A stretch of 64,000 nt of DNA from Bacteriovoracaceae bacterium UBA3083 (GTDB lineage Bacteria > Bdellovibrionota > Bacteriovoracia > Bacteriovoracales > Bacteriovoracaceae), in assembly GCA_002366565.1 (NCBI GenBank), contig DFBJ01000009.1, positions 1 through 64,000 on the forward strand, read 5' to 3'. The translations under genes and the position numbers were made by a program. Under the pieces are notes generated by a model that was not told the origin of the DNA, did no database searches, and saw only the letters and a list, made by a program, of their open reading frames with translations. This document shows positions 1-8,414 of this stretch, piece after piece. The first letter of the stretch is position 1. Every line of letters starts with the position of its first letter.

Positions 1-21
1 CACAATTAACCAGTTAAAGCC

Positions 22-49
22 TTGCAATATAAGTTTATTCCTATATTAT
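22..49 (+). promoter_or_regulatory. Candidate sigma-70 promoter for tRNA-fMet
   Basis: A TTGCAA at 22-27 and a TATTAT at 44-49 are separated by 16 bases, giving a predicted start near 56, about 50 bases ahead of the tRNA. The boxes are close to consensus but the region is AT-rich, so chance matches are possible. Bases 1-108 hold nothing else that I can support. Confidence 0.4.
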
Positions 50-108
50 AGCGCTCTCTTCGAAACAGGCTCGTTATTAACACGAAACTATTTCAAAGAA
101 ATTACAGG

Positions 109-185
<77 letters not shown>

Positions 186-325
186 ATTTTCCCTACATTT
201 TAAATAAAACCTAAATCACCAATAATTTCATTTTTTATATTCATATCGACATTTCAGAATCTTAGACAGTTTTCTTTTCAATTTGATCTTCATAGTTAAT
301 GATAGAGCTATATTAAGGAGAATAT

Positions 326-2347
326 ATGCCTAAGAAGATAGCACATGAGCTCTCAGCACATGGTGAGACCAGAGTTGATGAATATTACTGGATGAGAAAT
401 CTAGAAGAAGATAAAGATGTTCGAGACTTCTTAAATAACGAAAATAAAAACTTAGATAAGTACTTAGAAGATACAAAAGAACTTCAAAAAGAACTCTATA
501 ATGAAATGAGATCTAGAAAGAAAGAAGTTGATGAAACTGTTCCTTCAAAAGAAGGGGATTACTATTATTATAATCGCTACGTTCTTGGTGGTGAGTATCC
601 AATTTATTGTCGTAAGCTTGGTATAGACGGTGCTGAGGAAGTTTTAATAGACGGTAATGAATTAGCTAAAGATAAAGAATATATGGATATTGGTTCCTAC
701 TCAATATCGCCAAACACAAAACTTATGGCCTACACTGTAGATGAAGAAGGTGATGAAGTTTATAAACTCTATATTAAAAATCTCGAAACAAATGAACTCT
801 ATAGCGAAGTTATAGAAAACTCATATAGCTCTATTTGCTGGTTTAGTGATAGTGAGCACTTTTGTTACAACGTTTTAAATGAAAAGCTACGCCCTTATGA
901 AGTTCGTTTACATAAATTAGGTGAAGACGTTGCTAATGATAAAGTTCTCTATACTGAAGATAGTGGTGAGTTCTTTGTTCATTGCTCTAAAGGAAATGAC
1001 TTAAAGTATATATTCTTTATGAGTGCCGGAAGTATCTCTAGTGAGTACTCGTACATAAGTGCTGATGACCCAAATGGCGAAGTTAAGCTAGTTCAAAAGA
1101 GAAATGAGAAGTTTGAATACGATGTAGATCATCACAATGGAGAGTTCTTCATTTTAACAAATGATGAGCATCACAACTTTAGAGTTGTAAAATGTCCTGT
1201 AGAGAATTGTTCTAGAGATAACTGGGAAGAAGTTATTGAAGGAAGTGACGAGAAGTACATTGTAAATTATGAATCCTTCAAAGACTTTGCTGTTGTAACG
1301 ATCAAAGAAAATGGATTAACTAAGTTTCAATTTATAAATCATGAAACTAAGAAAAGTGATTTCATTGAATTTCCTCAGCTTGCATACTCAGCGTCCGAAG
1401 GTGAAAACTATGAATACGACACAGACAAGTTTAGACTTAGTTATTCTTCGCTAAACACTCCTTGGTCTGTTCTTGAGTACGATGTTAATACTAAAAAAAT
1501 GGAAGAGCTTAAAGTTCAGGAAATTCCAAACTTTAATTCTGATGACTATACTGTTGAGAGACTTCTTATAGAGGGAAGAGATGGAACAAAGATTCCAGTC
1601 TCTACTCTAAGAAAAAAATCTACTGAACTAAATGGGGATGCTCCTCTCTTTGTTTATGGATATGGTTCTTATGGACACTCTGTTGAACCTGGCTTTAGAG
1701 ATGATTACCTCTCACTTATAGAAAGAGGATTTAACTTTGCGATTATCCACCCAAGAGGAAGTTCAACTCTTGGTAGATCATGGTACGAAGAAGGAAAGTT
1801 TCTCTATAAAAAGAATACCTTCTTTGATTTCGTTGATTGCACAAAAGGTCTTTGCTCTCTTGGCTATGGTAAAGAAGGAAACGTCATTGCAATGGGAGGA
1901 AGTGCTGGAGGCCTACTAATGGGTGCCATCACAAACATAGCTCCTAAATTATATAAAACTATTATCGCTCAAGTTCCATTTGTTGATGTTCTTACAACAA
2001 TGCTAGATAAGGACCTTCCTCTGACTGAACTTGAATATAAAGAATGGGGAAATCCTGAATATAAAGAATACTACGACTACATTAAGTCTTATTCACCATA
2101 TGATAATTTAGAAGAAGTAGAGTATCCAAATATCTTAGCTACTGCAGGACTCAATGATCCGAGAGTGACATATTGGGAGCCAGCGAAGTGGGTCGCTAGA
2201 ATTAGAGATAGGAACCTCGGAAAGTCTGAAGTTCATATGTTTACCAATATGGAGGCCGGTCACGGCGGGGCCAGTGGAAGGTTTGAATACCTCAATGAAG
2301 AGGCCATGGTGTACTCTTTTATATTAAAAAATTTCTCACTAAACTAA
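326..2347 (+). CDS. ptrB: Oligopeptidase B, prolyl oligopeptidase family S9A
   Basis: This is a serine peptidase that cleaves short peptides after basic residues. The 673-residue length fits the family. Residues from about 10 match the conserved N-terminal stretch (HGETRVDEYYWMRN), followed by a beta-propeller region and a C-terminal alpha/beta-hydrolase domain. The nucleophile lies in GGSAGG near residue 525, the acid in GLNDPRV near 610 and the catalytic histidine in GHGGASG near 645. No signal peptide is seen, so it should be cytosolic. AAGGAG stands at a good distance before the ATG. It is probably monocistronic, with a strong hairpin directly downstream. The wider family also includes prolyl oligopeptidases, but the N-terminal match favours oligopeptidase B. 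Confidence 0.93.
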   Translation: MPKKIAHELSAHGETRVDEYYWMRNLEEDKDVRDFLNNENKNLDKYLEDTKELQKELYNEMRSRKKEVDETVPSKEGDYYYYNRYVLGGEYPIYCRKLGIDGAEEVLIDGNELAKDKEYMDIGSYSISPNTKLMAYTVDEEGDEVYKLYIKNLETNELYSEVIENSYSSICWFSDSEHFCYNVLNEKLRPYEVRLHKLGEDVANDKVLYTEDSGEFFVHCSKGNDLKYIFFMSAGSISSEYSYISADDPNGEVKLVQKRNEKFEYDVDHHNGEFFILTNDEHHNFRVVKCPVENCSRDNWEEVIEGSDEKYIVNYESFKDFAVVTIKENGLTKFQFINHETKKSDFIEFPQLAYSASEGENYEYDTDKFRLSYSSLNTPWSVLEYDVNTKKMEELKVQEIPNFNSDDYTVERLLIEGRDGTKIPVSTLRKKSTELNGDAPLFVYGYGSYGHSVEPGFRDDYLSLIERGFNFAIIHPRGSSTLGRSWYEEGKFLYKKNTFFDFVDCTKGLCSLGYGKEGNVIAMGGSAGGLLMGAITNIAPKLYKTIIAQVPFVDVLTTMLDKDLPLTELEYKEWGNPEYKEYYDYIKSYSPYDNLEEVEYPNILATAGLNDPRVTYWEPAKWVARIRDRNLGKSEVHMFTNMEAGHGGASGRFEYLNEEAMVYSFILKNFSLN

Positions 2348-2357
2348 TTTTTAAATG

Positions 2358-2407
2358 AATATTCAGTAGCTTAACTAATAATAAACAGAGTTAAGTTATT
2401 GAATATT
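2358..2407 (+). terminator. Intrinsic terminator after ptrB
   Basis: A 19-pair stem with two G-T wobbles is formed by 2358-2376 and 2389-2407 around a 12-base loop. A short T run follows to 2410. It starts 10 bases after the ptrB stop. Confidence 0.7.
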
Positions 2408-2431
2408 TTTCAAATGACTGGCCTTATAGCG

Positions 2432-2538
2432 CTATTTGTCGTAAATAGTGAGCTTAAGAATTAATTTTCAGACGAATTAGTGGCATCTCGGTGATTGTGA
2501 AAAATCAATCTTTCAGTAGGTGAGTAAGGGATTTACTC
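2432..2538 (+). promoter_or_regulatory. Structured 5' leader of the DEAD-box helicase gene
   Basis: The stretch between the ptrB terminator and the helicase start has no ORF but holds three short hairpins: CTATTT/AAATAG (2432-2448), TGATT/AATCA (2492-2507) and GAGTAA/TTACTC (2522-2538). A weak TTATAG -10-like box lies near 2424, which would give a leader of about 150 bases. Long structured leaders are known for cold-shock helicase genes in other bacteria; a regulatory role here is an inference. Confidence 0.35.
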
Positions 2539-2582
2539 TTTGGGTAGCACTAAATGTCTGAGCTAACAACCAAAGGTGAAAA

Positions 2583-4406
2583 ATGAACTTTACTGACTTA
2601 ACTCTGCCAGAGTCGTTGCTTCGTGCACTCGAAGACAAGGGCTACAAAACTCCAACTGACATTCAAGAAAAAGCAATCCCTCTATTACTAGAGAAGGATA
2701 CTGACTTTGTTGGACAGGCACAAACAGGTACTGGGAAAACTGCGGCTTTCTCACTTCCTCTACTAGCTAAAATTGACACAAATAGTGGTGACGTACAAGC
2801 AATCGTACTAAGCCCTACAAGAGAGCTAGCAAACCAAATTACTGAAGAAATGAAATCATTTTGTAAGTATGAAAAAATCAAAATCTTATCTGTATACGGT
2901 GGTGTTCCACTTGATGGACAGATTAGAACTCTTAAGAAAGGAAGACCACAAGTTGTTGTTGGAACTCCTGGTCGTGTTTTAGACCTTATTAAAAGAGGTG
3001 TATTAAAGCTTGAGAATGCAAAGCTTGCTGTTCTTGATGAAGCTGATGAAATGCTTGATATGGGATTCATTGACGATGTTAAGACAATCCTATCTGAACT
3101 AGGTGATAAGAAGAAAACTTGGATGTACTCAGCTACAATGCCAAAGCAAATCTTAAACCTAATTCAAACTTACTTAGATAACCCTGAGATTATTAAAATC
3201 GCTAAGAAGACTCTAAGTAACGAAGATATTGAACAAAAATACTTCTTAATTAAAAGAGGAAACCTTGGTGAAGCAGTTTGTAGAATCCTAGATTCTCTTT
3301 CTGACTACTACGGAATCGTATTCTGTAGAACTAAAGTAGATGCTAAGAAACTTTCTGATGAGTTCAACTTTAGAGGTTTCCCTTCTGATGCTCTTCACGG
3401 TGATATGTCTCAAATGCAAAGAGATCTAACAATGAGAGCTTTCAAGAAGAAGAAAGTTAAGCTTCTTGTTTGTACTGATGTTGCAGCAAGAGGGATTGAT
3501 GTTGATAACCTTACACATGTTATTAACTACGGTCTTCCACAAGATCTAGAGTCTTATGTTCATAGAATTGGACGTACAGGGCGTGCAGGACAAAAAGGTT
3601 CAGCTTATACAATCATTGATAGTTCTGAGAAATTTAGAATTAGAATGCTTGAAAGACTAATGAATACAAAAATCGAACAAGGTAAGCTTCCAACTGTTGA
3701 ACAGATTAAGAACGCTCTTGTTAAGAATGAAGTTGTAAAATTAGAAGCAGTTTCAAAAGAATTAAGTGAATCTACTAACATTGATTCTAGCTTTTCTGTT
3801 TTTGAAGAATCTTTAAAAGATATGGATAAAGATGCTTTAGTAAAAGTTATGTTTAACTATATGTTCAAAGAAAACATGGATAGATACTCGAGAAAATCAA
3901 GTATTGAAATGATCCCTGGTGAAAGACCTGAAAGAGGCGACAGAAACTCTAGAAACTCTAGAGATCGTTCTGACAGAGGTGATAGACCAGAAAGAGGACC
4001 AAGAGCAGCTAGAGGAGCATCTGGTTATGCTAGATTCTACGTTGGTGTTGGTAAGAAACATGGTGTTGATCTTAAAGAATTCTTATCTTCTGTTTCAGGA
4101 GCTACTGGAGTTGAAGAGAGAGAAATTAGAAGAGTTGATTTAAAAGACCAATTCTCATTCTTTGAAGTTTCAGACAAGTATAAAGAAAAAGTACTTCTTG
4201 TTGCTAAAGTATCTGCCGGTGGTCACACAGGTGTTCTTGAAGCAACTAAGTCTGGACCAGCTCCGAGAAGAGATTCTAGAGGTGGTGGACCAAGAAGAGA
4301 TTCAAGAGGTGGAAATAGAAGATCTGATCCATCTAGCAGAAGAAACTCATTTAGAACGTCTTCAAATAACGAAAACGGTTCTAAGAGGAACTTCAGTAGA
4401 GATTAG
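2583..4406 (+). CDS. deaD: ATP-dependent DEAD-box RNA helicase (DeaD/CsdA-like)
   Basis: The protein unwinds RNA, probably in ribosome assembly or mRNA turnover. The N-terminal 380 residues form the two RecA domains: Q-motif region, AQTGTGKT near residue 49, PTRELA, TPGR, DEAD near 151, SAT near 183, ARGID and HRIGRTGRAG near 327. A linker is followed by an RG/RS-rich low-complexity patch (about 445-475), a DbpA-type RNA-binding fold (about 480-555), and a second arginine/glycine-rich tail. This domain set matches DeaD rather than RhlE or SrmB. The 607-residue length fits. The flavoprotein gene starts 5 bases downstream, so the two may be co-transcribed. Confidence 0.93.
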   Translation: MNFTDLTLPESLLRALEDKGYKTPTDIQEKAIPLLLEKDTDFVGQAQTGTGKTAAFSLPLLAKIDTNSGDVQAIVLSPTRELANQITEEMKSFCKYEKIKILSVYGGVPLDGQIRTLKKGRPQVVVGTPGRVLDLIKRGVLKLENAKLAVLDEADEMLDMGFIDDVKTILSELGDKKKTWMYSATMPKQILNLIQTYLDNPEIIKIAKKTLSNEDIEQKYFLIKRGNLGEAVCRILDSLSDYYGIVFCRTKVDAKKLSDEFNFRGFPSDALHGDMSQMQRDLTMRAFKKKKVKLLVCTDVAARGIDVDNLTHVINYGLPQDLESYVHRIGRTGRAGQKGSAYTIIDSSEKFRIRMLERLMNTKIEQGKLPTVEQIKNALVKNEVVKLEAVSKELSESTNIDSSFSVFEESLKDMDKDALVKVMFNYMFKENMDRYSRKSSIEMIPGERPERGDRNSRNSRDRSDRGDRPERGPRAARGASGYARFYVGVGKKHGVDLKEFLSSVSGATGVEEREIRRVDLKDQFSFFEVSDKYKEKVLLVAKVSAGGHTGVLEATKSGPAPRRDSRGGGPRRDSRGGNRRSDPSSRRNSFRTSSNNENGSKRNFSRD

Positions 4407-4411
4407 TTCTT

Positions 4412-5599
4412 ATGCCTAAGAATTATGACGTCATTATAATTGGTGGAGGAGCGGCTGGACTTATGGCCGCTTCTGTTTGTGCTAAGAGGGGAAAAGAAAC
4501 ACTCCTCTTAGAGGCCAATAAAAATCTAGGAAAGAAAATTCTCATATCAGGTGGCGGTAGATGTAATTTTACTAATCTATTTGCTAGTAATGATAATTTC
4601 CTATGCCAAAATCCTCACTTTTTTAAATCTGCCTTAAAGCGCTATAGTCCATATGAGTTCTTAGACTTAGTTGAAAGCTATGGCATCGAATATGTCGAAA
4701 AAGCTGCAGGACAACTCTTTTGCAAAACATCTGCAAGAGAAATTGTAAATATGCTTGAAAGTGAATGCAAAAAGTATAATGCCGAAATTATTCTAAATTG
4801 CAGTGCTCAAAGAATAAGTAAAGATGGAGAGACATTCTCTGTTACTACTGCAACTGATACCTATGAATCAAAGAACTTAATTCTAGCAACGGGAGGACTT
4901 CCTATTGCACAGATTGGTGGAAATGATTTTGGGTTAAAGATAGCCAAAGAGTTTGGCCTATCTATAACCTCAGTTGAGCCTGCTTTAGTTCCATATAAGT
5001 TGAGTGAGTCATTACTAAAAAAAACAAGTCTACTTTCTGGAGTGGCCCTTCCTGTTAGAATATTTAATGACAAAATTAGTTTCAACGAAGACTTATTATT
5101 CACTCATAAAGGGCTTAGTGGACCAGCTATTTTACAAATATCTCTTTATTGGAATGCTGGTGAAAGTGTCTCAATAGACTTTCTGCCAAGTATAGAGATA
5201 GATAATTTAATGTCTTATAGAAGATCTCACCCTAAGAGATCAATCGATACATTCCTTAAGAATAACCTTCCTAAGAAGTTTGTAGAGTATTGGTGTAAAA
5301 GAGAGTCTTTGTCTCTTACTGATAATTTGGCAGATTACTCTAATGAATCTTTAACTAAAATAATTACAGATTTAAAAAGCTTTACTGTTACTCCTCCAGG
5401 TACTGAAGGGTATAGAAAGGCCGAAGTCATGAGGGGAGGTGTATCTACTGATGAGCTTTCTTCTAAGACCCTTGAGTCTAAAAAAGTTCAAGGGCTCTAC
5501 TTTATTGGCGAAGTCGTCGATGTTACGGGACAACTTGGAGGTTTTAACTTTCAATGGGCCTGGGCATCTGCACATGCCGCAGGCCTAAGTATTACTTAA
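4412..5599 (+). CDS. NAD(P)/FAD-dependent oxidoreductase, YhiN/HI0933 (BaiN-like) family
   Basis: A 395-residue soluble flavoprotein. The N terminus carries the dinucleotide-binding GGGAAGLMAA motif, and the family signature GKKILISGGGRCNFTN follows at about residues 46-61. A second FAD motif (LATGG) sits near residue 160 and the C terminus has the family-typical GEVVDVTGQLGGFNFQWAW. The cellular role of this family is not settled; some members reduce bile-acid-like substrates. The start is 5 bases after the helicase stop with no strong ribosome site, suggesting translational coupling. Its 3' end overlaps the convergent next gene by 8 bases. Confidence 0.88.
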   Translation: MPKNYDVIIIGGGAAGLMAASVCAKRGKETLLLEANKNLGKKILISGGGRCNFTNLFASNDNFLCQNPHFFKSALKRYSPYEFLDLVESYGIEYVEKAAGQLFCKTSAREIVNMLESECKKYNAEIILNCSAQRISKDGETFSVTTATDTYESKNLILATGGLPIAQIGGNDFGLKIAKEFGLSITSVEPALVPYKLSESLLKKTSLLSGVALPVRIFNDKISFNEDLLFTHKGLSGPAILQISLYWNAGESVSIDFLPSIEIDNLMSYRRSHPKRSIDTFLKNNLPKKFVEYWCKRESLSLTDNLADYSNESLTKIITDLKSFTVTPPGTEGYRKAEVMRGGVSTDELSSKTLESKKVQGLYFIGEVVDVTGQLGGFNFQWAWASAHAAGLSIT

Positions 5600-6398
5600 G
5601 GTAAAAGTAAAGATATGGCTCACTTACTTTAAAAGTTTTTGATTCAGATTTCTTTAGTTCATCAAAAAGTCTTCCTTTAATATTTATAAAACTCGCCTTA
5701 GCTTTATCAATTTTAATAATCACTTTATCGTTCTCTGCATCTAGTTGAGACTTTCCTTCAATCTTTATGTTGGCACTCATTCCTAGATCGACTTTCCCAG
5801 AGAATTTGAATGAATTCTTAGAAGTTGTTAACTTTGCATTCTTAATAGAGATATCTGTCGCAACAACATTCTCTATTCCTGGAAGGTCTAAGAGAATATT
5901 GTAAGCACTAGAGAGCTGGCTGCTTCTAAAGTATGACACTGTGAATGTTGAATTAGTTAAACACGCATCAAGGATTTGCATTCCATACATATTGGAAAAG
6001 TTTCTATTTTCGTAGCATTTTGCAGAGAACTTTTGAATATTCATTTCTGAGCCAGCAATGTTTGAACTCATAAAGTCTACCGAAGTATTCATTTGATCTG
6101 TTCTTGTTGAGTAATTTATTTTACTCCAACTGGCCGAATCAATATCATTTATAAATGATGGTGGATTTTTAAAATGAAACTCTTCATCTCCATATTCTAG
6201 TAAATATCCATCTTCAACACCTTTTAACTCAATATTAATCTTAGAAGTAATTGACTCTGGTATTAGTAATTTGGATGCAGTAGCACTACCATCAGGTTTT
6301 CTATAATTACCTGTGAAATCTGATACTTCTACACTTTTGAAATCAGCATAAGAGTTCGTTGTAGCAATAATTATTGCACTTAAAATTAAGTTCTTCAT
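5592..6398 (-). CDS. Hypothetical exported protein
   Basis: I do not recognise a family. The 268-residue product begins with a clear cleavable signal peptide ending near NSYA (residue 18), so it should be periplasmic or surface-located. The body is rich in beta-prone alternating residues and has a few cysteines (including AKCYENR and LDACLTN) that could form a disulfide. No enzyme motif is seen. GGGAG lies at good spacing before the ATG. It is a single gene, convergent with the flavoprotein gene and divergent from the MurG-like gene. Confidence 0.7.
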   Translation of the reverse strand: MKNLILSAIIIATTNSYADFKSVEVSDFTGNYRKPDGSATASKLLIPESITSKINIELKGVEDGYLLEYGDEEFHFKNPPSFINDIDSASWSKINYSTRTDQMNTSVDFMSSNIAGSEMNIQKFSAKCYENRNFSNMYGMQILDACLTNSTFTVSYFRSSQLSSAYNILLDLPGIENVVATDISIKNAKLTTSKNSFKFSGKVDLGMSANIKIEGKSQLDAENDKVIIKIDKAKASFINIKGRLFDELKKSESKTFKVSEPYLYFYLK

Positions 6399-6530
6399 AA
6401 TAACTCCCGAATATATTTTTTTGCTTAACGTCTTATTCGAAGTACTAGAGTTAATCTTGATTTTTTATGAACAATTAATTGTTGAAGGTAAAAAAGTTCT
6501 TTATTATATAAATATAGAGAGGAGATTAAA

Positions 6531-7589
6531 GTGAAAAATATTATATTTACTGGTGGTGGAAGTGGTGGTCACGTCATGCCAGCAATTACTTTGATTAAAG
6601 AGTTAATTAAAGAAAATGATCTCAATATTTCATATATAGGTGGTAGAGATAGTATCGAAAGAAACTTAATCTCTGAATTTGATATTAAGTACTTTCCAAT
6701 CTTTACGGGGAAACTTAGGCGCTATATTTCTATAGAAAATTTTATTGATATTTTCAAAATAATCATCGGAACTCTTCAATCTTTTTTCTATTTACTTTTT
6801 AGATCTAAGAACACTTTGATTTTTTCAACTGGTGGTTTTGTTTCTGTTCCTGTTGTTGTTGCTGCAAAGTTAACAGGAAAGAAAATATTTATTCATGAAC
6901 AAACAAGTAGAGTAGGACTAGCAAATAAAATATGTTCTATCTTTGCTCATAAGGTTTTTGTTAGTTTTGAAGAATCCATTAAGTTTTTCCCAAAAGAAAA
7001 AACAATGTTTTCAGGATACCCAATTCGTAAAGAATGCTTTGATCCTTCATTATCAATAGAGTCATTTAAAGGATTGAGTCTCGTTAACTCTGAGAAACCA
7101 CTTCTCTTTATCACTGGTGGAGGTAATGGTTCGTTACTCTTAAATAATTTAATTAAGGATGATTTAAATTTTCTCGTTGAGAATTATAATATTATCCATC
7201 AGGTTGGGAAGAAGTTTATTGAAGAATTTAATCAGCTTAAGTCTTCTTCTTATATTCCGGTGGCATTTATCGGAAAAGAAATAATTGATATTATGAAAGC
7301 ATCATCTGTAATTATTTCTAGAGCTGGCGCGGGTACTGTTTGTGAATTAATGGCCCTTAAGAAGAAGAGTATTTATATACCGTTAAAAATAGCTCAAAAA
7401 AATGAGCAATTTCATAATGCCATGGAAGCTCATAATAAACTGGGTTCTCTAGTTATTTCTGAAGATGAGTTATCTAATCTAAGTATTAAAACAATATTAG
7501 AAACCTTTGATAAGACGAAAGTTCAAGAGTCTGAGAATCCTCAAAGTTCAGCAGTAGAGCTACTTATCAAGGAAATTAAAGAGCTATAA
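6531..7589 (+). CDS. murG: MurG-like UDP-GlcNAc glycosyltransferase
   Basis: This is a GT28-family protein. MurG adds GlcNAc to lipid I, making lipid II at the inner face of the membrane. Visible are the N-terminal GGGSGGH loop (residues 7-13), the membrane-associated hydrophobic stretch near 70-90, a second glycine loop (TGGGNGS), and the donor-binding region SRAGAGTVCEL followed by NEQFHNA. At 352 residues it is of normal length. The start is GTG preceded by GAGGAG. It is not inside a division/cell-wall cluster, and the donor loop is less canonical than usual (KIAQKNEQFHNA), so it may be a second paralogue rather than the essential MurG. Confidence 0.75.
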   Translation: MKNIIFTGGGSGGHVMPAITLIKELIKENDLNISYIGGRDSIERNLISEFDIKYFPIFTGKLRRYISIENFIDIFKIIIGTLQSFFYLLFRSKNTLIFSTGGFVSVPVVVAAKLTGKKIFIHEQTSRVGLANKICSIFAHKVFVSFEESIKFFPKEKTMFSGYPIRKECFDPSLSIESFKGLSLVNSEKPLLFITGGGNGSLLLNNLIKDDLNFLVENYNIIHQVGKKFIEEFNQLKSSSYIPVAFIGKEIIDIMKASSVIISRAGAGTVCELMALKKKSIYIPLKIAQKNEQFHNAMEAHNKLGSLVISEDELSNLSIKTILETFDKTKVQESENPQSSAVELLIKEIKEL

Positions 7590-7598
7590 ATTAGATGT

Positions 7599-7627
7599 GA
7601 GAATAAATGAGTTTTTTATTTATTCTC
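7599..7627 (+). terminator. Probable terminator after the murG-like gene
   Basis: A perfect 10-pair AT-rich stem (GAGAATAAAT/ATTTATTCTC) encloses a T-rich 9-base loop. The tail is short of T, so termination may be weak. Confidence 0.45.
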
Positions 7628-7754
7628 TAGTTCTAATGACTTAAGCACATTCTATCCCTAAAATTCTAAGAATATAGCGCGCCGTGATGTGTTTGCTTTT
7701 TTTTTAAGTCATATAATTGATATAAGAAATAGTTCACACTAACAGGATGTAAGT

Positions 7755-8414
7755 ATGAAGGTATTTGTTTTTTCGGTTATGTTTCTTTTCCTATTCTCTT
7801 GTTCCCAAAAACTAGATATTCCAGAGAGCTCCTCACTTGGTGGTGACAGTAAAATAGATCCCATTACAATTGAAGCTTTTAAAGTCGTAGGAGATTACAA
7901 TGGAAATCTTTGGAAAAGTTCTTGGACTCAATTTATCTATGATAGTTTAGATGACAACACAGGACTCCTCGAAAATGATATTGTAGAAAGAGATCTTGCT
8001 ATCATAAATTGTTCTAATTTTAATTCTCTTTCTAAGAACCAAAGAAAGATGTTTTGGGCCTTACTGATGTCTTCAGTTTCACATTTTGAATCAAGCTTTA
8101 ATCCTAATGAGAGATACTATGAAAGTTCAATGGGGAAGTACTCTGAAGGTCTATTTCAATTAAGTACTAGTGACTCAAGCTATTATTCTAATTGTGATGT
8201 GGATAGCGAAAATATATTAGATCCTAAAGAAAATATCAGATGTGCAATATCTATATTAGATGTTCAGATTGAAGGATCTAGTAGTAGAGAGCCTGGAAGA
8301 ATATTTCCAGAGTCTTACTTTTATTGGTCAGTTCTAACACGATCTTCTAGTAAGATAAAAGTTCAAAATTTCTTTAAAGAGAGAGTAGGTAATCTACTCC
8401 CTTTTTGTAATTAG
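7755..8414 (+). CDS. Lysozyme-like / transglycosylase-type lipoprotein
   Basis: The 219-residue product starts with a lipoprotein signal (FLFSC, cysteine near residue 16). The core resembles the SLT/lysozyme-like fold: a helix carrying a candidate catalytic glutamate in HFESSFNP, then SMGKYSEGLFQLS, a spacing and wording typical of soluble lytic transglycosylase relatives (ES..P ... S..G..Q). It is predicted to cut peptidoglycan glycan strands from a membrane-anchored position. Similarity is at motif level only. It ends 4 bases inside the convergent DUF4105 gene. Confidence 0.6.
   Translation: MKVFVFSVMFLFLFSCSQKLDIPESSSLGGDSKIDPITIEAFKVVGDYNGNLWKSSWTQFIYDSLDDNTGLLENDIVERDLAIINCSNFNSLSKNQRKMFWALLMSSVSHFESSFNPNERYYESSMGKYSEGLFQLSTSDSSYYSNCDVDSENILDPKENIRCAISILDVQIEGSSSREPGRIFPESYFYWSVLTRSSSKIKVQNFFKERVGNLLPFCN

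Noticed and set aside
1737..1919. ORF inside ptrB in another frame
   Set aside because: It lies wholly within a well-supported coding gene and its product matches nothing.
3919..4419. Two ORFs overlapping the arginine-rich end of the helicase gene
   Set aside because: They are alternative-frame readings of a repetitive low-complexity region, without ribosome sites.
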